From NCBI GenBank assembly GCA_020831825.1, contig JAFIFW010000015.1, positions 1 to 54,226 on the forward strand: 54,226 nt of DNA. Reading direction: 5' to 3'. Origin of the DNA: Methylophaga sp. (lineage in GTDB: Bacteria; Pseudomonadota; Gammaproteobacteria; Nitrosococcales; Methylophagaceae). The translations under genes and the position numbers were made by a program. This document shows positions 46,180-54,226 of the stretch, piece by piece; the stretch's first letter is position 1, and each line of letters begins with the position of its first letter. Below the pieces are notes generated by a model, which saw only the letters and a list, made by a program, of their open reading frames with translations, ran no database searches and was not told where the DNA came from.

Positions 46180-48198
46180 ATGAACGGTCGTTACGACACT
46201 GAACAACTGACATCCGACATTCAGAATGATGACTCAATTCTGGACAGCCTGAATCGTTTCCTGGTGCCACTACGCAGTGCCGGTCCCCGTCATGCCAGTC
46301 GGCGCATGGATCAATTCCTCGATATTCTCGAAGCCGAACCGGCGCTGGCCGCCAATATTGGTGAACGCTTTCATCTGTGGCTGGTGGAACTCAATCTGTA
46401 TCCGGCCATGGTCAGCCTGGGTATTTTCTCGCGCCGTGGCTTTCTGGTTGAGTTTTTTACCCGGCTCTATGACAAGCTCAATCCGCCACCGGTGGATCAG
46501 GAAAGCTCCCGCGATGTACTGAAATTATTGTTCAATCGCGAATCTGACAGCGAATGGCTGGCCACGGTTACGAATGAGCAATGGCTGCGTTTGCATCAAA
46601 TCCTGTTACAAAACACCCCGGAAGAAACACTCAAGGCATCGACAAGCCATTTCCGTCAACAATGTCTGTATGCGCTGGAAATGCTCGCTATCTGGGTTGC
46701 CGCAGAAGAGCTGGAACCAGAGCTGATGCGTATTGATCGACGGCTGATTGATATCGATTCGGCATTTATTGGCTTGCAGAGAGAAGTTAATCTTTATGTA
46801 CAAGCTGAAATCACTCGACTGGTCGATGCCGAAGCCGAGACTTACGAACCGGATCATATCTGGGTGATGATCGATCAATGCCGTGCTCAAGTCACAAGAC
46901 TACGCCGCAAAGGTGCGGGCGCAGCCGGTTCATCTGTCTCGGTAGCACATCTGCTGGAACGTCTGGAACAAACGCTGGATCGTATCGAAGAACTATTGGC
47001 CGTACTCACCACCGGTGATAACGAGGCAAAACGGCAAAAAAGTCTGGCCCTCTGGCAATCACTGGTCATTGCCACTACTGAAAAAAACAGCCTGTATTCC
47101 TTGTTTCGCAACAGCCTGGGCATGCTGTCACGCAGTATTACCCAGAACAAAAGTGATCATGGCGAGCACTATATCGCACGCAGTAAAACCGCCTATTTCG
47201 CCCTGTTCCGCTCGGCGGCCGGTGCCGGCTTTATCGTTGCGCTAATGGCTTTATTGAAAATCAATATCGAGGCGATGCAACTGACGCCACTCAAAGAAAC
47301 TGTGCTGGTCAGTCTAAATTACGGACTGGGCTTTGTCTTGATTCACATGCTGCATTTCACCATTGCCACCAAACAGCCAGCAATGACTGCCGCCAGTTTT
47401 GCCGAACAGGTCAAACGCGGTGAAAATGGTCGCGCCGTTCATAAAAAGCTGGCCAGCCTGCTGATTGATGTAAATCGTTCGCAGTGGGCAGCGGTCTGGG
47501 GCAATATCTCAACGGCAGTATTGTTGGCGGTGTTTATCAGTGTCGGTTTTTTCTGGTTGCGAGGCGAACCGTTGCTGGACAATGCAACAGCCAGTTACCA
47601 ACTCAATTCCATCACGCCGATTAGTGGCCTGGCCTTGTTTTATGCTGCTATTGCCGGTGTCTGGCTGTTCTGTTCAGGCATTATTGCCGGCTATTTTGAT
47701 AATCGTGCCGATTACCTGGAACTGCGCATGCGACTACGTTACCACCCTTTGCTGCGTGGCTGGCTGAAAGCGTCCTATCGGGAGAAACTCGCCGATTATT
47801 TACATGAAAATTACGGCTCGCTGGCCGGTAACTTTATGTTTGGTGTTTTGCTCGGCTCAACCGGCTATATCGGCTATTTATTAGGCTTACCACTGGATAT
47901 TCGCCATGTGGCCTTTTCCTCAGCCAATCTGGGTTACAGCGCGCTGAGCAGTTCGCTGGGCATATTCGAATTTCTGCTCTATCTGATTTATGTATTGATG
48001 ATTGGCTTTGTAAATCTTTGGGTGAGCTTCACGCTGGCATTACTGGTCGCACTCCGTTCGCGCGGCACTCGTATCAGCCGACTCCCCGCATTGCTCTCCA
48101 GCATCTGGGATCAAAGCCGCGAGAACCCGATTCGACTGTTTTTCCCAGTGACTCTACTAAAAGAAGCTCTGAAAGAAGATAAGGATAGCGATCACTGA
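46180..48198 (+). CDS. Gcr-family membrane protein ('site-specific recombinase' family)
   Basis: The 672-residue product matches the family named site-specific recombinase Gcr in databases. The first half is soluble and helical (LDSLNRFLVPLRSAGPRHASRR ...). The second half has about seven hydrophobic helices, for example RSAAGAGFIVALMALLKI, AVWGNISTAVLLAVFISVG and FEFLLYLIYVLMIGFVNLW. There are no serine- or tyrosine-recombinase motifs, so the family name is probably misleading and a membrane function is more likely. GGAG precedes the ATG at 46180; a second ATG four bases earlier is out of frame. It stands between tRNA-Asn and ettA, probably as its own unit. Confidence 0.78.
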   Translation: MNGRYDTEQLTSDIQNDDSILDSLNRFLVPLRSAGPRHASRRMDQFLDILEAEPALAANIGERFHLWLVELNLYPAMVSLGIFSRRGFLVEFFTRLYDKLNPPPVDQESSRDVLKLLFNRESDSEWLATVTNEQWLRLHQILLQNTPEETLKASTSHFRQQCLYALEMLAIWVAAEELEPELMRIDRRLIDIDSAFIGLQREVNLYVQAEITRLVDAEAETYEPDHIWVMIDQCRAQVTRLRRKGAGAAGSSVSVAHLLERLEQTLDRIEELLAVLTTGDNEAKRQKSLALWQSLVIATTEKNSLYSLFRNSLGMLSRSITQNKSDHGEHYIARSKTAYFALFRSAAGAGFIVALMALLKINIEAMQLTPLKETVLVSLNYGLGFVLIHMLHFTIATKQPAMTAASFAEQVKRGENGRAVHKKLASLLIDVNRSQWAAVWGNISTAVLLAVFISVGFFWLRGEPLLDNATASYQLNSITPISGLALFYAAIAGVWLFCSGIIAGYFDNRADYLELRMRLRYHPLLRGWLKASYREKLADYLHENYGSLAGNFMFGVLLGSTGYIGYLLGLPLDIRHVAFSSANLGYSALSSSLGIFEFLLYLIYVLMIGFVNLWVSFTLALLVALRSRGTRISRLPALLSSIWDQSRENPIRLFFPVTLLKEALKEDKDSDH

Positions 48199-48295
48199 AA
48201 CACTGATTCATACACAGAACAGATTCGCAATCAGTTCGTCGTATAGGTAGAATTTCGCATTCGATTTTCATAATTGTGCGAGGCAAGAATCCGCA

Positions 48296-49954
48296 ATGGC
48301 TCAATACGTTTACAGCATGAATCGCGTGGGCAAAATCGTGCCGCCCAAGCGCGAAATCCTCAAAGATATTTCCCTGTCGTTTTTCCCCGGCGCCAAAATC
48401 GGTGTACTGGGTTTGAACGGTGCCGGTAAATCCACCCTGCTACGCATTATGGCTGGCATTGATACCGACATTATCGGTGAAGCCCGGCCGATGCCCGGCA
48501 TCAAGGTCGGTTATTTGCCACAAGAACCCGAGCTGGACGACAGTAAAACCGTCCGCGAGGTGGTGGAAGAATCAGTCGCCGATGTCAAAGGCGCGCTGGC
48601 CGAACTGGATGCAGTCTATGCCGCCTATGCCGAGCCGGATGCCGACTTTGATGCACTGGCCAAAAAACAGGCCGAACTGGAAAACCTGATTACCGCCAAA
48701 GACGGTCACAATCTGGACAATGCGCTGGAACGTGCCGCTGATGCTTTGCGTCTGCCCCCCTGGGATGCCAAGGTCGGCGTATTGTCGGGTGGTGAACGTC
48801 GTCGTGTAGCTTTATGCCGACTGCTGCTGGATAACCCGGACATGTTGCTGCTCGACGAACCGACCAACCATCTGGATGCCGAATCCATCGCCTGGATTGA
48901 ACGCTTCCTGCAGGAATATCCCGGCACTGTGGTCGCCATTACCCATGACCGTTACTTCCTCGACAACGCCGCCGGCTGGATTCTGGAACTGGATCGCGGT
49001 CGCGGCATTCCGTATGAAGGCAATTACTCCTCCTGGCTGGAGCAAAAGGAAAAACGTCTGACCCAGGAAGCCAAGGAAGAAGCCTCTCACCAAAAAGCCA
49101 TTCAGGCCGAACTGGAGTGGGTGCGTCAGGGTGCCAAAGGACGTCAGGCCAAATCCAAAGCGCGTTTGAAACAATTCGAAGAAATGAATTCCCGCGAATT
49201 CCAGAAACGCAACGAAACCCAGGAAATTTATATTCCACCGGGCCCACGCCTTGGCGACAAAGTGATTGAACTGAAAAACGTCACCAAATCCTACGGCGAC
49301 AAACTGCTGTTTGAAAACCTGGATCTGTCGATTCCACCCGGTGCGATTGTGGGCATTATCGGCCCGAACGGTGCCGGTAAATCCACCCTGTTCCGCATGA
49401 TTACCGGCGAAGAAAAACCGGACAGCGGTGAAATCGAAATCGGCAGCACCGTGCAACTGGCCTACGTCAACCAATCTCGTGATTTGGACGGCAGCAAAAC
49501 CGTATTTGAAGAAATCTCTGATGGCAGCGATGTGATTCAGGTCGGCAATTATCAAACGCCGTCCCGTGCCTATTGTGGTCGATTCAACTTCAAAGGCTCG
49601 GATCAGCAGAAGTTTGTTAAAGACCTGTCCGGCGGTGAACGCAACCGGCTGCACATGGCCAAACTGCTCAAAGAAGGCGGCAACGTACTGCTGCTCGACG
49701 AACCGACCAACGATTTGGATATCGAAACCCTGCGGGCACTGGAAGAAGCCCTGCTGGCCTTCCCTGGCTCAGCCGTGGTCATCTCGCATGATCGCTGGTT
49801 CCTGGATCGTATCTGTACCCATATCATCGCCTATGAAGGTGACTCCAATGTGGTGTTCTTTGAAGGCAACTACTCCGATTACGCCGAAGACTACCGCAAA
49901 CGTTATGGCAAAGATCACCAGCCGGAACGCATCAAATACCGGCGCATGAACTAA
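48296..49954 (+). CDS. ettA: ABC-F translational throttle ATPase EttA
   Basis: EttA binds the ribosomal E site and gates entry into elongation according to the ATP/ADP ratio. The 552 residues have two ABC cassettes with Walker A GLNGAGKST and GPNGAGKST and signatures LSGGERRRVAL and LSGGERNRLHM. Between the cassettes lie the charged P-site-tRNA interaction motif and an arm region (KEKRLTQEAKEEASHQKAIQ, WVRQGAKGRQAKSKARL). There are no membrane helices. The start MAQYVYSMNRVGKIVPPKR is typical for the family. A strong hairpin terminator follows the stop. Confidence 0.97.
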   Translation: MAQYVYSMNRVGKIVPPKREILKDISLSFFPGAKIGVLGLNGAGKSTLLRIMAGIDTDIIGEARPMPGIKVGYLPQEPELDDSKTVREVVEESVADVKGALAELDAVYAAYAEPDADFDALAKKQAELENLITAKDGHNLDNALERAADALRLPPWDAKVGVLSGGERRRVALCRLLLDNPDMLLLDEPTNHLDAESIAWIERFLQEYPGTVVAITHDRYFLDNAAGWILELDRGRGIPYEGNYSSWLEQKEKRLTQEAKEEASHQKAIQAELEWVRQGAKGRQAKSKARLKQFEEMNSREFQKRNETQEIYIPPGPRLGDKVIELKNVTKSYGDKLLFENLDLSIPPGAIVGIIGPNGAGKSTLFRMITGEEKPDSGEIEIGSTVQLAYVNQSRDLDGSKTVFEEISDGSDVIQVGNYQTPSRAYCGRFNFKGSDQQKFVKDLSGGERNRLHMAKLLKEGGNVLLLDEPTNDLDIETLRALEEALLAFPGSAVVISHDRWFLDRICTHIIAYEGDSNVVFFEGNYSDYAEDYRKRYGKDHQPERIKYRRMN

Positions 49955-49964
49955 GCCGATAAGC

Positions 49965-49995
49965 AAAAGCCCCGCTCAATGAGTGGGGCTTTTTT
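49965..49995 (+). terminator. Terminator of ettA (also reads on the other strand)
   Basis: AAAAGCCCCGCTC and GAGTGGGGCTTTTTT form a long GC-rich stem with one mismatch and a T run, 11 bases after the ettA stop. The A tract on the left gives a weaker terminator for the convergent defence genes. Confidence 0.92.
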
Positions 49996-50124
49996 CTGAC
50001 TTTTAGATGACAAGCTCTCTGCATGCACAAGTGCAATGAATCACTCCGTGTTTATCGGAAGCTGACTTTCTTGAGAGTACTAGCTAATTGGCATAGGTTT
50101 GGCCGATAATTTTGTGGGAATCCC

Positions 50125-52665
50125 TCAAGGTAGAACCCCTTCGTACACCCTTTTGACTTCAGCAAACTTAGTCACGCTCTCTAGGTGGGTTAAGGTTGTG
50201 AGTTTCATCGAGTGGCTGAAGTTTCGTAGCGGAACATGGGTTACCACCGTGTGAAGAGCCAAAGGCCTACCTAATTGAAAAAGATAATAGAGCTCAGATG
50301 ACGTAGATGCTTTACCGGCCTGCTTCTCTGTGATGGCATGACGTGGCAATATCGATACCCCCTTAACTGGCCACACTTTCTCTATTTGCTTCGTGCCTGC
50401 ATTCAGCTTTGATGGAGTTGCTAACGCTAAATAGCGAATCTCTTCAGCGATATGAATACCAGCTTTCCCCTCCAGCTGTGCAATAGAAGTATGTTTTATG
50501 TGATACCACTGTGCTGTACCTTCCTCAAACATTTCATGGTAACCATTTGCACGGCCGCGCTGCGGCCCCAAAGCTGCGGTTAAGGTTAGATCGGGATACA
50601 TCACTTGCTGCATACCGTAATGCGGTATGCGTGCGGCTTCTTGTACATAAAGCCTCTCCGCCATACCGGTCACAGGGTACATGGCCTCATCACCTTGCGC
50701 TGTTCGTTTACACGGGCCTGTCCCAATTTGCGCTTGTAAAAACTTCAACAACCATTGATGACCGGAATAACTTTTCTCATTTTGGCTAGGCAGCAGAGCA
50801 AATGCGCCAACACCAACTTCTTCAATCGCAGTGGCATATGGATTTTGTTCAGTCGCTTGATTAAAAAAGCCAGGGTATAACGCAAAGGCACCAAATACAG
50901 GGCGACTTTTCTTTGTGAGTTGGTTTGTGGTTGAATTTGATTGCGACTCGGAAAAGCGTATTAACGCATCCCGATAGCGGTGCATTTGGTTAATGGCATC
51001 GTCTGGAACGTAATCAGTACCTTCAAGATCTTCATTGTTATCATCAAAACGGTTTAGTTCGGTTTTAATGCGGTACTTGGCATCAAACAACCAAATGAAC
51101 TGTTGTTCATCGCCTGTGTCGGTTGATTTGGGCAAGGTAACTTCCAACACAATATCAGGTTCCTGATTCACTAAATACGAGCGTATCGACTTGCCTTTTT
51201 TTGTGAATTTGGGCTCATGTGCCAGCCTTGCCATCACGCCATCAGAGCGTTTAAAACGAAATGCACCAGCAAAACCATCTTCTAGCTGGTATTCGAAAAA
51301 GTCATTTTGTGTCAGCTTAGTTGCACTGTTTTCCACCAATTCAAAGCCAAGGTCCTGCTCTAAAATCTGCTTCAAACACAAAAAGCACCACACTTCATAA
51401 ATCTCGGCTACCGACTTCATCGAAATGCTCGTCTGATTGCCAAACACATCTAAATAAAATCTTAGCTCTTGCCACACACGGTACACTGCGCTGTAACCCG
51501 TTTTTTGCTGTAGCACTAACGACTCACGGCTTGAACCTGAGTAAGCGCCAACCTCTTTCAGAAAACTTTGACTTAATACTTTTTGCAGCGGCTGTTGCCA
51601 GCTATGTAACTCGTTTAAAAAGGAATCCGACAATCGTTGGCGCTCTGGCGCTTGGTTACTTTGCCTGAGCTTGTGTTCAAACTCCGCTAATTGCCGCTTG
51701 CTTTTACTCACCGCCATTTTGATAAAGCGATTTTCTGGAGTATCGACACACAGTTGCTTTTTTTCGACTGCGTAGCGTTTATCGTACTGGCCATCAGCAA
51801 AGTCTTGCTTGACTTGCTCCGCTAACTTATGTGGCAAACGGCCTTTTAATTTGGCCGCTTTAATATTGGCAACCGTCGGTTGCAAACGGCTATGAGGTGC
51901 GGCACAAATCACTTTTAAGCCTTGCTCAAAGCGCTCCCGTAATGCGGCAAAATTAGCCAACCACATCAGTGGAAAATGCCCACGATGCTGGCTAGTTGCT
52001 GTGTCTTGTTCTGTTTTTTCTACCAAACTAAAGCGCCAAAGGGGGTAAACTTTGTCAATCGCTTGGTACATAGCAGGCAAGTCTTGTTGCAGGGCCATTT
52101 TGGTTGGCAGCACTTCAAACGCAATATGCTGAGTCTGTGTTTTGCCATTCAGCTCAAAGGTGAGTGGCAAGCGCAACCAACCCACATCATTGCCGGTGTT
52201 GATGGTGCCGGTTAAACGTGCGGGCACCACGCCCCTTGCGGTTTTTACTTCGGGGACAAAACGAAACGCCTCATTCACGCTTTGGCTGCGGTGAGTTAAT
52301 CGCGCATTAGACACGTCGCTAAAAAATACCCACTCAAACTGGTACTGAGTATTCTCAAAAAACAGCGGGGAATTTAATGTCAGCTCAGCGTGTTTCGCAA
52401 AGCCATTGGCAACTAGGTCGTTTTCGGCTAAGTCACTTTCATCTAAGCCACTTTTGTCTAAACCGTCTGCAACTAGCCCTTGCGGTTCAATAGCGTTGCT
52501 CAGTTCAGCCGCAGGCGCAAAGCGCAATTCGTAGCTAGGTTGTGCATGATTAGCGCTCGCCCTGTGCGCCATTGTATTCTGGTACACGCTCAGCCGCTGG
52601 CTAATATCATTCGCCCAGACCGAAAACTCAAAGTCAGGGGTTTGTAATCGTACTAACTCCGGCAT
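50125..52665 (-). CDS. DUF2357/PD-(D/E)xK nuclease, McrC-like partner
   Basis: An 846-residue protein with the layout of DUF2357 restriction-type nucleases that pair with McrB-like AAA+ proteins. An N-terminal beta-rich part (about 1-190) includes an acidic low-complexity insert (about 64-90, repeating GLD/DL units). A helical middle (VDTPENRFIKMAVSKSKRQL near 308-326) follows. The nuclease domain has IYEVWCFLCL (Glu423/424 region), EPDIVLEVTL with Asp504, FDAKYR with Asp528 and Lys530, and the downstream INQMHRYRDAL motif. The D-x-AK arrangement is complete, so cleavage activity is likely. The C-terminal 200 residues are unassigned. It lies 85 bases after an McrB-like gene on the same strand. 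Recognition target and modification dependence cannot be read from sequence. Confidence 0.82.
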   Translation of the reverse strand: MPELVRLQTPDFEFSVWANDISQRLSVYQNTMAHRASANHAQPSYELRFAPAAELSNAIEPQGLVADGLDKSGLDESDLAENDLVANGFAKHAELTLNSPLFFENTQYQFEWVFFSDVSNARLTHRSQSVNEAFRFVPEVKTARGVVPARLTGTINTGNDVGWLRLPLTFELNGKTQTQHIAFEVLPTKMALQQDLPAMYQAIDKVYPLWRFSLVEKTEQDTATSQHRGHFPLMWLANFAALRERFEQGLKVICAAPHSRLQPTVANIKAAKLKGRLPHKLAEQVKQDFADGQYDKRYAVEKKQLCVDTPENRFIKMAVSKSKRQLAEFEHKLRQSNQAPERQRLSDSFLNELHSWQQPLQKVLSQSFLKEVGAYSGSSRESLVLQQKTGYSAVYRVWQELRFYLDVFGNQTSISMKSVAEIYEVWCFLCLKQILEQDLGFELVENSATKLTQNDFFEYQLEDGFAGAFRFKRSDGVMARLAHEPKFTKKGKSIRSYLVNQEPDIVLEVTLPKSTDTGDEQQFIWLFDAKYRIKTELNRFDDNNEDLEGTDYVPDDAINQMHRYRDALIRFSESQSNSTTNQLTKKSRPVFGAFALYPGFFNQATEQNPYATAIEEVGVGAFALLPSQNEKSYSGHQWLLKFLQAQIGTGPCKRTAQGDEAMYPVTGMAERLYVQEAARIPHYGMQQVMYPDLTLTAALGPQRGRANGYHEMFEEGTAQWYHIKHTSIAQLEGKAGIHIAEEIRYLALATPSKLNAGTKQIEKVWPVKGVSILPRHAITEKQAGKASTSSELYYLFQLGRPLALHTVVTHVPLRNFSHSMKLTTLTHLESVTKFAEVKRVYEGVLP

Positions 52666-52750
52666 TCCTTACCACTCCTTACACCATCGCTGTACGGGTT
52701 TTGCTTATGGGTTGCATTCATTGCAGAAGGCATCAAACAAAACCAACCCA

Positions 52751-54226
52751 TTAAGGCCAGAAACTGGTGAAGGTGGCACTGGCTAGTCGATCGCTCATCC
52801 ACTGCAACTTAGTTTTTGAACGGCAAGGTATGCGAAGTACTTTTTCCTCATCAGTTGCGCCATCGGCCACGATTTTCTCCCGATACAAGTCAGGGCGTTG
52901 ATTGGTTTCGTCTGTTTCAGACGCTAACCAAATGGGGGCTAACTGATCTGCTAGCACAGCGCTAAGTTCTTCCAGCAAATCCTTGCGATTTGATGTAGTC
53001 AGTTTGTCGGTATCGCCTTCAATACGCGGCAGAACCTTACACATCATAATATCGTCCCACACGGCTTTGAGTGCAAGGTCATCTTGTGGTTGGCTACAGG
53101 CAACAGCGAGGAGTAATTCGTTAAGGGCGCGAAACGCGAGCTCAAAAGGCGTGTTTCTCAAGACTGAATTCACTTCATTCAAAAAGCTAACTGTTGCAGT
53201 ACCTGCATTGATTTTTCCACCGCCTTTGCTTTCAACTTCAAAGTCGACATCCGCTCTACTGGCGTGGGACCAAATAGGGTAGCTTAGCCGTTTATTGCAG
53301 CTGGTTGGCGTGAAAAAGTCATTATAGTCGTTAGGGAAAAACGCACCAAAATCAAAGCTCAGGGCACGGTCAATCACTTTGCGTGAAAAGCCATGGGTGG
53401 TTTCATCCATATTCACCGTGCCTGCGACCAGCAGGTTGAAAGGGATGCCTAAACCATATTGGCAAATATGTGCCCAGAGTTCATCGAATTGCGCATCATC
53501 AAAGCCTAGCACTTCGCGCAGCTTTTCTTTATCCGCTACTTCTTTAACAGTGGCAGGTTTTAATAACGCATCACTGCTGTAGGTAAAGCTATCACCTGTC
53601 CAACACCATTCGCGAGTTTCCAGCACCGACAAATAATCAGCAAAATACTGCTCTACAGGGGCAAGGTTCATTTCATCTAAGCACAACCAGTAAGGTAATA
53701 CCTGCTCAAGCGCATCACGTTCGCCTGTTACTACTAAGCGCTCGCCTTGGTCTTCGCTATCTTGAACTTCAACGTTTAAGCCGCTATCAGCAATGGCACG
53801 CCATGCTTTAGCAATAAACTGCAATACATCGGTGGTGATATATTCAGCTTGGCCTTCTTTTCCGAGGCGCGAGATATAACCAAGCAAATCGCTCGGCTCA
53901 TGCCAATCTGGACGTACCGATGTTAAACAATAAGTTTCAGTAAACTGCCCTGAGGTTTTCGCTTGTTCACGCACAAAGCGGGTTTTACCTGTGGCTGAGA
54001 TGCCTGCGAGAAGGAGGAATTGTTTGGATAAGCTAGTATATGAATTGGAATGCTCTTCAGCCAAGAACTCAGCTAGTTTTTTGCAAGCTGCACTATACAT
54101 AGAATTACCACTTTTATCGGCTTGCAACCATTCAGCTACTTGCTCAAGCTCCCTTAACGCATCCAAGACTTGTCCAGATTTTAATTGATAAAAACTGTTT
54201 ACATTTACGCCAATTTTATTTATGTA
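52751..54226 (-). CDS. McrB-like AAA+ GTPase/ATPase, 5' end outside the window
   Basis: The frame is open to the window edge without a start codon (residues YINKIGVNVNSFYQL before the first TTG at 54166), so at least 491 residues are seen and the true N-terminus lies upstream. Motifs: Walker A GISATGKT (near 54,000), Walker B LPYWLCLDEMNLAP, and the McrB-type sensor/specificity segment LVAGTVNMDETTHGFSRKV with an Arg finger (IDRA). A C-terminal helical region follows. McrB-like proteins form NTP-driven rings that activate a McrC-type nuclease; the DUF2357 gene immediately downstream fits that partner. The N-terminal DNA- or signal-sensing domain, which defines the system type, is not visible. 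Probable restriction or other antiphage defence. Confidence 0.85.
   Translation of the reverse strand, partial: YINKIGVNVNSFYQLKSGQVLDALRELEQVAEWLQADKSGNSMYSAACKKLAEFLAEEHSNSYTSLSKQFLLLAGISATGKTRFVREQAKTSGQFTETYCLTSVRPDWHEPSDLLGYISRLGKEGQAEYITTDVLQFIAKAWRAIADSGLNVEVQDSEDQGERLVVTGERDALEQVLPYWLCLDEMNLAPVEQYFADYLSVLETREWCWTGDSFTYSSDALLKPATVKEVADKEKLREVLGFDDAQFDELWAHICQYGLGIPFNLLVAGTVNMDETTHGFSRKVIDRALSFDFGAFFPNDYNDFFTPTSCNKRLSYPIWSHASRADVDFEVESKGGGKINAGTATVSFLNEVNSVLRNTPFELAFRALNELLLAVACSQPQDDLALKAVWDDIMMCKVLPRIEGDTDKLTTSNRKDLLEELSAVLADQLAPIWLASETDETNQRPDLYREKIVADGATDEEKVLRIPCRSKTKLQWMSDRLASATFTSFWP

Noticed and set aside
48812..49654. 280-codon open frame on the minus strand
   Set aside because: Antisense shadow of ettA, arising from its codon bias.

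Overview
The window looks like chromosome of a halotolerant, aerobic gammaproteobacterium. The gene order rplT-pheS-pheT-ihfA-merR and the mix of ectoine genes (ectABC-ask with a divergent ectR), ppsR-ppsA and an IscR/IscS/IscA group beside cysE are reminiscent of marine methylotrophs such as Methylophaga. That assignment is inference from gene content; no 16S rRNA or methylotrophy gene is in view. Almost everything from 232 to 44,599 lies on the minus strand, with four plus-strand exceptions: the response regulator, the chalcone-isomerase-like gene, ectR and, after 44,670, a block of plus-strand genes.

Layout. Positions 1-147 are a C-rich low-complexity contig edge, probably artefactual. Positions 232-8,000 hold ahpC, bioA, a compact queA-trmJ-cysE-iscR-iscS-iscA run with an IscR box upstream of iscR, and the iron-storage pair bfr/bfd with a Fur-like box. 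Positions 8,128-17,346 hold a lipid-modification locus: a response regulator that converges on an eight-gene operon (desaturase, FAD oxidoreductase, DUF1365, CFA-type methyltransferase, DUF2878, DUF1295, second CFA-type methyltransferase, histidine kinase). A secreted chalcone-isomerase-like gene is divergent from the operon. The shared divergent promoter carries TTCAC/GTGAA half-sites at exact 11-bp steps, as expected for an OmpR-type regulator. Both methyltransferases differ from classical cyclopropane synthase at recalled bicarbonate-site residues, so the product may not be a cyclopropane. This is the most interesting system in the window.

Positions 17,409-22,162 hold the osmoprotectant operon ectA-ectB-ectC-ask, with an EctR operator nearly identical to a characterised one. 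Positions 22,166-27,450 hold an aldo-keto reductase, a Sel1 remnant, tRNA-Pro(GGG), ppsA and its regulator ppsR. Positions 27,697-34,922 hold two neighbouring CHASE/PAS cyclic-di-GMP genes. One is intact; the other (GGDEF-EAL) is broken by two in-frame stop codons. Positions 34,971-44,599 are core translation and repair genes (merR, ihfA, pheT, pheS, rplT, rpmI, infC with a probable AUC start, thrS, tRNA-Val, uvrB).

Positions 44,670-49,995 run on the plus strand: an aspartate-type aminotransferase, tRNA-Asn, a Gcr-type membrane protein and ettA. The last 4 kb (50,125 to the edge) carry a McrBC-like defence pair: a DUF2357/PD-(D/E)xK nuclease and a McrB-like AAA+ protein whose 5' end runs off the window.
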